This document shows, in pieces, positions 25,364 to 33,790 of a stretch of DNA of 50,563 bases (positions are counted from its first letter, which is position 1; every line of letters starts with the position of its first letter). A model generated the notes under the pieces. It was not told the origin of the DNA. It worked only from the letters and a program-made list of their open reading frames with translations, and searched no databases. Position numbers and translations under genes: made by a program. The stretch comes from Clostridia bacterium. GTDB taxonomy: Bacteria > Bacillota > Clostridia > Christensenellales > Aristaeellaceae. The stretch lies in contig JAFQKQ010000104.1 of assembly GCA_017396845.1 (NCBI GenBank), positions 1 through 50,563 on the forward strand, read 5' to 3'.

Positions 25364-27829
25364 TCAGCTTAATATATCCGCTTCCCCGGCGGTTCCGGAG
25401 GCCGGATCGATTCGGAAGGTTTTTACTTCGTAGGGCGAAAATTTTGCTGAAATACTCGAATGAAGCAGGGGAAGTGCTAATTGTGCGCTTGTGTGTTTTC
25501 CTGCGGATTCAAAAAGCCTTGCAACAAAGCCGCTGCCGTCATCGGACGGGCGCAGGCAGGTGAGTACTACGCTGCCTTCCGAAAGCAGCGCCGCGCTTTG
25601 TACGGTATCGCCGTTTCCGTTCGGGAAGAAGGAAAGAGCGTAGGGCGGCTCGTTTACCCGGAGCGCTTCTCTGGTAACGTTTGCCGTGCGCTCGCATTCA
25701 TCTCCGCCCTGAATGACAAATGAATACATTCTCTCGCCCTGATCGATGCGCGGGGAGAAGCGGTCCTGCGGAAGAATGGGGCGGTCATTGATCGGATGCG
25801 CGGTAAAGCCGGCGCTTCTCAAAAGCGATATGCGGATTTCACCATCTTTAAAATCGCTTCCGTACACGCCGTCATTAATCACCGTAAACATATATCCGCC
25901 GCACTTAGCAGCCGTCCACTGCTGGGACACGTTTTCGCGTCCGTCCGTAAACAGCTCTTCGGTTCCGAAAATCTCCTGCCCCACATAGTTTTCGGTAAGA
26001 ACGGTGGGAAGAGAGAGTTTCACCATCTTATCCTTTTCGGCAAACTGAAGCCGCAGCACGACGGATATGCCTGCACCGGTCTTTGGGAGGCGGTAGGTGA
26101 TCAGCGCAAAGGAATTCTTATATATAAAGGAAGCCTCGACCACCGTTCGAACGGGGCCGTCCTCAACTGCGCGTACGGAACGAAGGCACGGCGCGGAAAC
26201 GCCCGCAAAGCGCGCGCTTTCCTCTTCTGTCATCAGGCGGAATTCATGCGCTTCGCCGCGGAAGCGGTCGACCGTCATGCCCCAGGGATCGCAGGAATCA
26301 TCGACTACCAGAAGCTTCATGGCGCTGTCTTTCAGATAATCGATTCCGTTTCGGGCGTATTTCCTTAAAAGACCGGTTGCGGTATCAATTTCAACGGATA
26401 TTTCGCCGTTTTCAAATACGAATGCGCCGTTTTCTTCTTTCATTAGGGGCTTCGGCTTTTCGGGAAGAACGTTTGCAAAGCAGGAGAAGCGGTTCATCTG
26501 CATGGGTTTAAGCTTTGCCCGGAACACCACGCGTTTGCGCCAGTCGAGCGGAAGATTGCTTCGCTCTTTTTCAATCTGGCTCGCAAGCCGCGTTTCGCCT
26601 TCGTATACGGCCATATCGGTGAATTCTTCCTTCCAGTTCTGATCCTGAAGCATGAATTCGCATTCCACGTCCGTTTCGATTTCATAGGGAAAGGGGTTGT
26701 ATACAAGCACCGGGTATTCGCCGGGCGCGGCCTTTTTCTCCCTCGCCGCGAGCGCGTAAAACGCTCTGGCGCGAAGGCGGGAGGCGATTTCCTTTGCATG
26801 GCTGATAATCTGAAGGGATGTTTCCTCAACTGCCTGAATGCTGCTGCCCGGAAGTATATCGTGGAATTCGGACATGCAAAGATCCTGCGTGGCTTGGTTC
26901 ATTTCGTCCTTCGGGTAGGAAATAAGCTGCGCCATATACGCGTGCGAAAGCATGCGCTCGGTGCTGTTTAACAGGCCTTCCAGGTTTCTGTGCTGCTGCT
27001 TGATCCGGATTTGCGATGTATAGCAGCCCACTGCCCAGGGCTGAAGCGAGCGGGCGACGGAGGGCAGAGATGCGCGGTGTTTGGATAGGGATGAAAAATA
27101 CTCCTCGGGCGTTGAATGCCGGATTCCGTATTGGGGATGCGCGTTTTTAAATTCGTTGATTTCCTGAATATCCTTTCGGCTCGGCCCGCCACCGTGGTTG
27201 CCTACGCCCCAGGGAATCATGCCGAGTTTCGTATCTTCGTGGTCATTGAGCCATTTCTCGATCTTGTTTTTCGCCTCGCCCAGCGGAGAATTATAGCCGG
27301 TGTTGATTCTGTGCGCCATGATCTCGGAGCCGTCGAAGCCCACCCACAGAAAATCGTCTTTCTCCAGCGGAAGATCGCCTGCGCCCGGACGCATGAAAAG
27401 ATAGGAATCATAGCCGGCTTTCTTTAAAAGCTGAACGAGACCTCTGTTGTGACCGAACGCATCGAAGCTGACAGCGGTCGTATTTGCGGAATTGAATTTT
27501 TCCTTGAAATAGCTTTTGCCCTGCTGCATCTGCCGGATGATGGATTCGCCGGAGGGCATATTGCAGTCACTTTGCAGATACCATCCGCCCATAATGCGCC
27601 ATCTTCCGCTTTTCACATGCGCCTGAATGCGCGAAAAGAGCGCAGGCTCGTATTCCTCCACCCATTTATACAACAGCGCTTCGTTATGACAGAAAATATA
27701 ATCGTCGAATTCGTCCAGAAAATCGGCTGCTGCGCGGAACGAAGACACAGCCGCCGCCGCGCCTTCCTCCCATTCCCATTGCCATACAGGGTCGATATGC
27801 GCGTTGGATATCAAATGAATTTCTCTCAT
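25364..27829 (-). CDS. Alpha-mannosidase, glycoside hydrolase family 38
   Basis: An 821-residue GH38 retaining alpha-mannosidase requiring a divalent metal. The N-terminus has the family zinc motif NAHIDPVW (H11, D13), and SFDAFGHN carries the probable nucleophile D123. A further metal histidine appears in WGVGNHGGGPS. The C-terminal half has the usual mannosidase middle and beta-sandwich domains. The open frame extends 83 residues further upstream, but AAGGAGA lies 9 nt before the ATG at 27829 and the conserved sequence begins there. There is no signal peptide, so it is cytoplasmic. It is first in a probable GH38-GH9 transcript from the promoter at 27864. Likely substrates are alpha-mannosyl oligosaccharides imported by ABC systems. 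Confidence 0.92.
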   Translation of the reverse strand: MREIHLISNAHIDPVWQWEWEEGAAAAVSSFRAAADFLDEFDDYIFCHNEALLYKWVEEYEPALFSRIQAHVKSGRWRIMGGWYLQSDCNMPSGESIIRQMQQGKSYFKEKFNSANTTAVSFDAFGHNRGLVQLLKKAGYDSYLFMRPGAGDLPLEKDDFLWVGFDGSEIMAHRINTGYNSPLGEAKNKIEKWLNDHEDTKLGMIPWGVGNHGGGPSRKDIQEINEFKNAHPQYGIRHSTPEEYFSSLSKHRASLPSVARSLQPWAVGCYTSQIRIKQQHRNLEGLLNSTERMLSHAYMAQLISYPKDEMNQATQDLCMSEFHDILPGSSIQAVEETSLQIISHAKEIASRLRARAFYALAAREKKAAPGEYPVLVYNPFPYEIETDVECEFMLQDQNWKEEFTDMAVYEGETRLASQIEKERSNLPLDWRKRVVFRAKLKPMQMNRFSCFANVLPEKPKPLMKEENGAFVFENGEISVEIDTATGLLRKYARNGIDYLKDSAMKLLVVDDSCDPWGMTVDRFRGEAHEFRLMTEEESARFAGVSAPCLRSVRAVEDGPVRTVVEASFIYKNSFALITYRLPKTGAGISVVLRLQFAEKDKMVKLSLPTVLTENYVGQEIFGTEELFTDGRENVSQQWTAAKCGGYMFTVINDGVYGSDFKDGEIRISLLRSAGFTAHPINDRPILPQDRFSPRIDQGERMYSFVIQGGDECERTANVTREALRVNEPPYALSFFPNGNGDTVQSAALLSEGSVVLTCLRPSDDGSGFVARLFESAGKHTSAQLALPLLHSSISAKFSPYEVKTFRIDPASGTAGEADILS

Positions 27830-27863
27830 GCCGACCAATCTCCTTGCTGCATTGTTTTTTATT

Positions 27864-27892
27864 ATCATACAGGAAATTCCGGCGCGCCGCAA
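27864..27892 (-). promoter_or_regulatory. Possible promoter of the GH38 gene
   Basis: On the minus strand TTGCGG (27887-27892) and TATGAT (27864-27869) have a 17-bp spacer and lie about 35 bp before the start codon. The -35 is poor, so an activator may be needed. Confidence 0.4.
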
Positions 27893-27947
27893 TAGGTTTT
27901 TATGAGATGACGGAAATGCATTATCGGATAAAAAAGGAGGGATAAAA

Positions 27948-28025
27948 TTGCAGGTCTCACCTTTTTTTACGCCTGCCTCTGCTAAAGTGCAAGGCAAGAG
28001 GCTTGCGATGTTTGGTACAGTGTAA
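27948..28025 (+). CDS. Possible very small protein, 25 residues
   Basis: A TTG-started frame of 25 codons preceded by AAGGAGGG at 7-nt spacing, in the otherwise empty interval between the GH38 gene and the rplT terminator. The peptide is basic with no recognisable motif and no clear promoter. The strong Shine-Dalgarno-like sequence is the only reason to list it; it may equally be a gene remnant or chance. The rest of 27893-28158 shows nothing I can name. Confidence 0.2.
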   Translation: MQVSPFFTPASAKVQGKRLAMFGTV

Positions 28026-28158
28026 AGCGTGGTTTCCTTTCCTGAATTGATTGCAGTTGCGCCGAAAGGGAGCGGCATGCAGACTGGTTTCCGATCCTTA
28101 CATAGACAACATTTCCATAAGAAGCGGAGAGGATTATGCAGGCTGCTTTACTTGTCTC

Positions 28159-28187
28159 AAAAAAATTAAGCCGCGCTTATGCGCGGC
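28159..28187 (-). terminator. Terminator of the infC-rpmI-rplT operon
   Basis: On the minus strand GCCGCGC pairs with GCGCGGC around a 4-nt loop, followed by TTAATTTTTTT. It begins 17 bp after the rplT stop codon. Confidence 0.9.
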
Positions 28188-28203
28188 TTTACGAAAACGA
28201 AAT

Positions 28204-28557
28204 TTATTTCGCAGCCTTGGCTTTCTCAACCAGCGCGGCAAATGCCTGCGGGTCATTGATGGCGAGCTCGGAGAGCATCTTGCGGTTGATGTTGATGCCG
28301 GCAACCTTCAGGCCGTTCATCAGCTTGGAGTAGGACAGGCCGTTCATGCGGGCAGCCGCGTTGATGCGGGCGATCCACAGACGACGGAAATCACGCTTCT
28401 TCAGCTTGCGGCCGATGTATGCGTAGCGGAGCGAACGGCGAACCTGCTCGCTGGCAGCACGATACTGCTTGCTCTTTGCGCCAAAGTAACCCTTGGCCAG
28501 CTTAAAAACCTTACGACGCTTTTTGAGTGCGTTAACTGCACGCTTAATTCTTGCCAT
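28204..28557 (-). CDS. rplT: Ribosomal protein L20
   Basis: A 117-residue large-subunit protein, normal length, needed early in 50S assembly. It has the highly basic N-terminus ([26 protein letters not shown]) and the [20 protein letters not shown] core typical of L20. It ends the infC-rpmI-rplT operon, 15 bp after rpmI. In Firmicutes L20 represses its own operon by binding the infC leader, and a matching leader is present at 29340-29457. Confidence 0.98.
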   Translation of the reverse strand: MARIKRAVNALKKRRKVFKLAKGYFGAKSKQYRAASEQVRRSLRYAYIGRKLKKRDFRRLWIARINAAARMNGLSYSKLMNGLKVAGININRKMLSELAINDPQAFAALVEKAKAAK

Positions 28558-28572
28558 TGACGATTCGCCTCC

Positions 28573-28770
28573 TTACTTGTACGGAATCAGTTTCTTCATG
28601 GTGCGGCCCTCGGTGGTGGTGAGGTACGCAGCCTTGCGAAGGTTACGGGTACGCTTGGTGGGCTTTTTGGTGAGGATGTGGCGCTTGAAAGCCTGAGCGC
28701 GCTTTACCTTTCCGGACTTGGTAAGATTAAAACGCTTTGCGGCGCCCTTGTGCGTTTTCTGTTTGGGCAT
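28573..28770 (-). CDS. rpmI: Ribosomal protein L35
   Basis: A 65-residue basic ribosomal protein of normal family length, starting [14 protein letters not shown], the hallmark of L35, with [15 protein letters not shown] in the middle. It lies between infC (24-bp gap) and rplT, the conserved bacterial order. A GAGGAGGAACATCCC site precedes the ATG. Confidence 0.98.
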   Translation of the reverse strand: MPKQKTHKGAAKRFNLTKSGKVKRAQAFKRHILTKKPTKRTRNLRKAAYLTTTEGRTMKKLIPYK

Positions 28771-28794
28771 GGGATGTTCCTCCTCTCGTTAATC

Positions 28795-29307
28795 CTATTT
28801 ATTATCGCGCGGAGCTACCGTCATGGTCATGTTGCGGCCCTCAACGAGGGGGCGGCGCTCAACCGTTCCGTAGTCCTTAATGCGCTCGGCAAATTCCTGC
28901 ATAACGTCTGCGCCGATTTCGCTGTGGGCGATCTGACGGCCGCGGAAGCGGATGGTTACCTTGATCTTATTGCCATCCTGAAGGAATTTGATTGCCTGAC
29001 GGTATTTAACGTCAATATCGTGATCTTCAATCGTGGCAGACAGGCGAACTTCCTTGGTCTCTATCACCTTCTGATTTTTCTTGATCTCGCGCTCTTTCTT
29101 TGACATCTCAAAGCGGTATTTGCCATAGTCCATCAGCTTGCATACCGGCGGACGGGCGTTCGGCGCGATTTTTACCAAGTCGAGCTCCTGTTCCTCTGCA
29201 AGTGCAAGTGCCTGAGCGGTCGGCATGATGCCGAGCTGTTCACCTTCCTGATTAACCACGCGAACTTCCCGATCGCGGATCTCTTCATTGATCATCAGAT
29301 CGTTGAT
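28795..29307 (-). CDS. infC: Translation initiation factor IF-3, probable AUC start codon
   Basis: A 170-residue IF-3, which proofreads start-codon selection on the 30S subunit. Motifs are NEEIRDREVRVV at the N-terminus, LVKIAPNARPPVCKLMDYGKYRFE before the linker, and KVTIRFRGRQIAHSEIG in the C-domain. AGGAGG is followed, 8 nt later, by ATC AAC GAT CTG ATG ATC AAT GAA. The GTG at 29316 touches the ribosome binding site and the first ATG (29295) is about 20 nt away. The best-placed start is therefore the non-standard ATC at 29307. Non-canonical AUU or AUC starts are a known infC feature that lets IF-3 limit its own synthesis. Confidence 0.93.
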   Translation of the reverse strand: MNDLMINEEIRDREVRVVNQEGEQLGIMPTAQALALAEEQELDLVKIAPNARPPVCKLMDYGKYRFEMSKKEREIKKNQKVIETKEVRLSATIEDHDIDVKYRQAIKFLQDGNKIKVTIRFRGRQIAHSEIGADVMQEFAERIKDYGTVERRPLVEGRNMTMTVAPRDNK

Positions 29308-29339
29308 AAGACACACCTCCTGTTTTCCCTCTGCCTAAT

Positions 29340-29457
29340 AAAAAAAGACCGATGCAGGCGCACCGCTCTCCACAAAAACCTTGCATGGCAAGATCCTTTA
29401 TGAGTAACCCGCGCTGGCTGTGCCGCCGGGTGAGAAGCGGTAACTTCTGCTTTGACT
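29340..29457 (-). promoter_or_regulatory. L20-type leader attenuator of infC-rpmI-rplT
   Basis: The 5' untranslated region holds a terminator hairpin, CGGTGC/GCATCG (29350-29355 with 29360-29365), followed by GTC and seven T residues. An upstream strand ACCGCTTCTC (29432-29441) can pair instead with GAGAGCGGT (29362-29370), overlapping the terminator's 5' arm. The two structures are mutually exclusive. Position and design match the Firmicutes L20 leader, where L20 binding favours termination. A further small hairpin, CTTGC/GCAAG, lies between. Confidence 0.75.
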
Positions 29458-29462
29458 TAAGC

Positions 29463-29491
29463 ATGATACCACGCTTAGCCCGTTTTGTCAA
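29463..29491 (-). promoter_or_regulatory. Promoter of infC-rpmI-rplT
   Basis: On the minus strand a perfect TTGACA (29486-29491) is followed after 17 bp by TATCAT (29463-29468). Transcription would start near 29456, giving a leader of about 150 nt. Confidence 0.8.
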
Positions 29492-29530
29492 CCGAAGTTT
29501 TGAATCTTCACTCAAAATATACAAATCCGC

Positions 29531-29559
29531 TTGCGTAAATGCGAGTTATCCCTTACAAT
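29531..29559 (+). promoter_or_regulatory. Promoter of pepF
   Basis: TTGCGT (29531-29536) and TACAAT (29554-29559) have a 17-bp spacer, 33 bp before the pepF start. It is divergent from the infC promoter 40 bp away. Confidence 0.6.
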
Positions 29560-29592
29560 ATAGAGGATATGATTCTTTGGGAGGTATATTGA

Positions 29593-31386
29593 ATGGCTGA
29601 CAAGCTTTTGAAAAGGAGCGAGGTAAAAACAGAGGATACCTGGCGCCTGGAAGACATTTATGAAACAGAAGAATTGTGGGAAGGCGATTTTGAAACGGTA
29701 AAAAACGAGATTCCGAAGCTCGCGGCATATGCCGGTACGCTTTCAAACAAAGACAGCCTTAAGGAAATGCTGGATCTTCTGTATAAGGCGGAAAGAAAAC
29801 TCACCGGCCTTTTTGCCTATGCGAGAATGCGCCGCGATGAAGATAACGCGGTTACCCGTTATCAGGGCATGGTCGCCCGCACGCAGTCGCTGATCACGCA
29901 GTTTTCTGCCGCCATGGCGTTTGCCGCGCCCGAACTGCTCTCGGCAGAAAAAGAATACCTTGACAATGTAAAAAACGATCCGGCGTTTTCGGATTACGAT
30001 ATGTTTATCGATGATCTCATCCGCCGCCGCCCGCATACGCTCTCTGCCAATGAGGAAAAGCTGATTGCGATGACCGGCGAAATGGGTTCCGCGCCGCAGA
30101 CAATTTACGGCATGCTGACCAGCGCCGATATGCGCTTCCCCGAGATCGAAGATGAAAACGGCGAAAAGATCAGAGTCACTCAGTCAAATTACATCCCGCT
30201 GGTGATGTCAAGGAGCGAAAAGGTGAGAAAGGCGGCGTTTGACGCACTGTACTCCACCTACATGAGCTACTCTGCAACCATCCCCGCCATTTATTCGGCG
30301 AGCGTGAGCAAGGACGTTTTCTATGCAAGAAGCGCCAATTACAAAAGCGCGCTGGTTTCTCAGCTCTATCCGGACAATGTGCCCGAGAGCGTGTACGAAA
30401 ATCTCATTCTTGCGATCAATGAAAATCTTTCTTCCCTTCAGAGGTTTGTAGGCGTCAACGGAAGGCTCAATGGCATTGACAAGATGCATTTCTACGATCT
30501 GTACCTTGCGCCAGAGCTGGGCTTTGATATCAAGCTTCCGTTCTCCGAGGCGTATGATCTTGTGGTCGACTGCCTGAAGGTGCTGGGCGAGGATTATCAG
30601 GCGGTGCTTAAGAAGGCGAAGGACGAAAGATGGATCGATCCCTATGAGAACGAGGGAAAATCCTCCGGCGCGTATTCCTGGGGTACGTATGATTCGCATC
30701 CGTACGTTTCCATCAACTATAAAGAGGATCTCGACCATCTTCAGACAATCGCGCACGAAATGGGTCATTCTCTGCATACCTGGTACAGCAATAGCCAGCC
30801 CTATCCCAAGAGCGATTATTCTCTGTTTGTGGCGGAGGTTGCATCTACCGTAAACGAAATTCTGGTGCTTATGGAGCTTATGGAGAGACATCCCGAAAAG
30901 AATGCGCAGGCGTATCTTCTCTACAGCCTGCTGGATTCCTTCCGCGGAACGGTTTTCCGCCAGACGATGTTTGCGGAGTTTGAGAAGATCAGCCACGAAA
31001 TGTGCGAAAACGGTCAGCCGCTGACGGTGGAAAGCTTAAACGGCGCATATGCAGAGCTCAATAAAAAGTATTATGCGAACATTGAGTTTGACGAGCTGAT
31101 ATCCGCTGAATGGATGCGCATTCCGCACTTCTACCGCTCTTTCTACGTATATAAGTACGCCACAGGATTCTCCGCTGCGATGGCGATTGCCGGCATGATC
31201 CGAAAGGAAGGGAAAACGGCGGTTGAGAGGTATAAGAGCTTCTTAAAGGCCGGCGGCAGTCTGTATCCGATCGACGCTTTGAAGCTTGCGGGCATCGATA
31301 TGTCCTCGCCCGAGCCTGTAAGACGCGCAATGGCGGAGTTTAACGAGCTTCTCAGAAAATATGAAGAGGTCACGAAGGACATGTAA
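29593..31386 (+). CDS. pepF: Oligoendopeptidase F (M3B metallopeptidase)
   Basis: A 597-residue cytoplasmic zinc peptidase, normal length for PepF, that cleaves oligopeptides of moderate size. The zinc motif HEMGH is at residues 388-392 (TIAHEMGHSLHTWY), with the third ligand expected in FVAEVASTVNE. The N-terminal domain begins with the family pattern TEDTWRLEDIY. GGGAGG precedes the ATG. It is followed at 42 bp by a GNAT gene on the same strand. It probably degrades imported peptides or cleaved signal peptides. Confidence 0.96.
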   Translation: MADKLLKRSEVKTEDTWRLEDIYETEELWEGDFETVKNEIPKLAAYAGTLSNKDSLKEMLDLLYKAERKLTGLFAYARMRRDEDNAVTRYQGMVARTQSLITQFSAAMAFAAPELLSAEKEYLDNVKNDPAFSDYDMFIDDLIRRRPHTLSANEEKLIAMTGEMGSAPQTIYGMLTSADMRFPEIEDENGEKIRVTQSNYIPLVMSRSEKVRKAAFDALYSTYMSYSATIPAIYSASVSKDVFYARSANYKSALVSQLYPDNVPESVYENLILAINENLSSLQRFVGVNGRLNGIDKMHFYDLYLAPELGFDIKLPFSEAYDLVVDCLKVLGEDYQAVLKKAKDERWIDPYENEGKSSGAYSWGTYDSHPYVSINYKEDLDHLQTIAHEMGHSLHTWYSNSQPYPKSDYSLFVAEVASTVNEILVLMELMERHPEKNAQAYLLYSLLDSFRGTVFRQTMFAEFEKISHEMCENGQPLTVESLNGAYAELNKKYYANIEFDELISAEWMRIPHFYRSFYVYKYATGFSAAMAIAGMIRKEGKTAVERYKSFLKAGGSLYPIDALKLAGIDMSSPEPVRRAMAEFNELLRKYEEVTKDM

Positions 31387-31428
31387 TCCGGCGCGGGGAG
31401 AAATCCCCGCGAATTTTATGGTGATAAA

Positions 31429-32187
31429 ATGACGAACGATAAAATACTGGAAATGGCGCTGATTCAGGCGGCGGAGGATTACGGCTGCAAAGCGGAGGAC
31501 TTTTTAAAGCCCGATAACATGTGCGTTCGCTTTGCGCCGACCGCCCGCGCAAGAAAGTATCTGTATCCGCCCTATGTGCTTGACATGGCGACATACGGAA
31601 GCAATATAGTGTGCGCATGCGCTCGGGAGACGGAAAAGCCGGCTTATGAATATATTGAAGCGCTCGATCCCGAACGCGCGTTTGAATGCCCGAATATCAA
31701 TCGCCTGAACGCGATGCTTTCGCCCCTTGGCTGCGAGATTGCGGGAATGGGGGAATATTTCCTTCCGAGAATGGAGCTTGTTCAGGCGCTTCCTTCGCCG
31801 CTTCCCATCCGCATGCTGTATTCGAAAGATTTTAAGGATCTGTATGTTCCCGAGTTTTCAAATGCGCTTTGCGAAAAGCGGAAAGAGTTAGACTGTCTGG
31901 GCGCGGGCGCTTACGATGGCGGAAAGCTCGTTGCCTTTGCCGCCTGCTCAAGAGATGGGGAGGATATGTGGCAAATCGGCGTGGATGTGCTGAAGGAGTA
32001 CAGACGACAGGGGCTCGCCGCCGCTGTAACAAGCCGACTGGCGATGGAAATCCTTTCGCTTGGCAAGGTGCCGTTTTACTGCTGCGCCTGGGCAAATGTA
32101 AAATCTGCCAAGAATGCGCTGAAATGCGGATTCCGTCCCGCCTGGGCGCAGATGTATGCCGGAAAGAAGCGGCAGATTATGGAGTAA
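31429..32187 (+). CDS. GNAT-family N-acetyltransferase
   Basis: A 252-residue protein whose C-terminal half is a GNAT acetyltransferase domain. The acetyl-CoA-binding motif A reads IGVDVLKEYRRQGLAAAVTSRL, followed by FYCCAWANVKSAKNALKCGFRP, the usual late strand-helix unit. The N-terminal ~120 residues are not recognised and may be a substrate-specific GNAT-like half. The ribosome binding site is weak. It lies between pepF and a sulfatase on the same strand. The acetyl acceptor is unknown. Confidence 0.8.
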   Translation: MTNDKILEMALIQAAEDYGCKAEDFLKPDNMCVRFAPTARARKYLYPPYVLDMATYGSNIVCACARETEKPAYEYIEALDPERAFECPNINRLNAMLSPLGCEIAGMGEYFLPRMELVQALPSPLPIRMLYSKDFKDLYVPEFSNALCEKRKELDCLGAGAYDGGKLVAFAACSRDGEDMWQIGVDVLKEYRRQGLAAAVTSRLAMEILSLGKVPFYCCAWANVKSAKNALKCGFRPAWAQMYAGKKRQIME

Positions 32188-32205
32188 TCAAAAGGGGTGT
32201 GTTTC

Positions 32206-33711
32206 ATGGATACGCGGCCGAATATCATATTTATAATGACCGATCAGCAGCGCTATGACGCCGTTGGAAAGAGAAATCCTAACGTGATTACGCCCGCGAT
32301 TGACCGGCTGATAGAGGAGGGCGTGTTGTTTTCGGAAGCGACTGCGCCCTGTCCGATGTGCGTCCCCTGCAGAAATTCTATGATGTTCGGACTCTATCCT
32401 TCCCAGACGGGCGTCAGAACCAACAGCGGCTGCATGCTTGATGAAAGCCGCCTTCCGGGGATTCCGCTTCCGCAGATATTGAAGGATGCGGGATATTTTA
32501 CGGCGGGTTTTGGTAAAACGCACTGGAACCACACGCAAAAGGGCGTTCCGGGCTCAAGGCGCGGCTTTGACGTACGTGCAGAGGGACAGCCCAGAAACAG
32601 CGTGCTCGTGGAAGAGGGCGCGGTGATGATGGACGACGAGGATCCCGATGGGCTTGCAGCGTATTTTTCGGAGACGCGTGCGTTCGGCTCGGGCGAAGAA
32701 AACGCGCTTGGCTATATCGGCATGACGAGCGCGCTTGACATCGAAAGCCACAGAGACGGATTCATATCGAAAAAGTGCCTGGAGTTCATTAAAAGCTATG
32801 AGAAGGGCGAAAAGCCGCTGTTTTTGTATCTTTCCTTTATCAAGCCGCATGCGGGCTTTAATATCCCTAAGCAGTTTGAGGATATGTACGATATAGATGC
32901 GATTCCGGATCTTCCTCAGCCTCCGTGGGATCAGGAGCCGGATACGCATATCCGCGCACAGATGGATGTGTGCGAAAGCCTTCATACGCGCCATTATGAG
33001 CTTAAGGAAGTATGGGAAAAGCTTTCGCCCGTTCAGCGAAAAAAGACTACGCTCAGGTACTGGGCGAACTGTACATTTATGGATTACCTGATCGGGCAAA
33101 ATTTAGACGCAATGCGGAAAAACGGAATCCTCGATAATGCGTTGATTGTATTCGTGTCCGACCACGGTGACATGATGGGGGAGAGGGATCACAGGTTCAG
33201 TAAGTACTGCCTGTTTGAAAGCTCCGTAAGGGTGCCGTTGGTTTTGTCCGGAAGCTATTTGGATAAAGCCTTGCGCGGGACTCGCGACGAAAGGCCTGCG
33301 AGCCTTATCGATATCGTGCCGACACTGAGAAATGCCGCTTCCCTTGCGCCCGATCCCCGTCTTTCGGGACTCGACCTTTTATCGGGCAGAATGCGGACCG
33401 GCGCGTTTTCGGAATTCCACGGCGGCGGGGCAGACAGAAATCAGCCCGCGCCCGCGTGGATGTGGCGGACGAAGGAATATAAACTGATCCTCTACAGGGA
33501 AGGCCCCGTATTTGAAGACGGCGAAATCAAGGGCGAGCTTTACGATCTTATCAATGATCCAAACGAATGGACAAATCTGTTTTATGACGAAAAATACATA
33601 AAAATCCGCTTAAAGCTCACCGAAGAAATGCTCGCACATGCCGCATCCGCATTTGCCCGGGCGCCCATGATGGGGGATTATAAGGGGCATTCGCCCATTA
33701 CACCCAAATAA
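32206..33711 (+). CDS. Sulfatase, formylglycine type, cytoplasmic
   Basis: A 501-residue type I sulfatase that hydrolyses sulfate esters, probably on sulfated sugars. The metal site begins with IFIMTDQQRYDA. The activating motif is CVPCR at residues 52-56 (C-x-P-x-R), so C52 would be converted to formylglycine by an FGE or anSME enzyme, which is not in the window. FVSDHGDMMGERD supplies further metal ligands. The ATG at 32206 follows AAGGGG. There is no signal peptide, unlike many sulfatases, so it should act on internalised substrate. It starts 18 bp after the GNAT gene. Some members of this superfamily are phosphonate or phospho-ester hydrolases, but the CxPxR motif favours a sulfatase. Confidence 0.88.
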   Translation: MDTRPNIIFIMTDQQRYDAVGKRNPNVITPAIDRLIEEGVLFSEATAPCPMCVPCRNSMMFGLYPSQTGVRTNSGCMLDESRLPGIPLPQILKDAGYFTAGFGKTHWNHTQKGVPGSRRGFDVRAEGQPRNSVLVEEGAVMMDDEDPDGLAAYFSETRAFGSGEENALGYIGMTSALDIESHRDGFISKKCLEFIKSYEKGEKPLFLYLSFIKPHAGFNIPKQFEDMYDIDAIPDLPQPPWDQEPDTHIRAQMDVCESLHTRHYELKEVWEKLSPVQRKKTTLRYWANCTFMDYLIGQNLDAMRKNGILDNALIVFVSDHGDMMGERDHRFSKYCLFESSVRVPLVLSGSYLDKALRGTRDERPASLIDIVPTLRNAASLAPDPRLSGLDLLSGRMRTGAFSEFHGGGADRNQPAPAWMWRTKEYKLILYREGPVFEDGEIKGELYDLINDPNEWTNLFYDEKYIKIRLKLTEEMLAHAASAFARAPMMGDYKGHSPITPK

Positions 33712-33790
33712 TCGAAAAAATTAAATCCGCTATGCATGCGAATGAATGCCTTCGCGTATGATGCACCAAGAAAAACCGGAGGTGCAGTGT

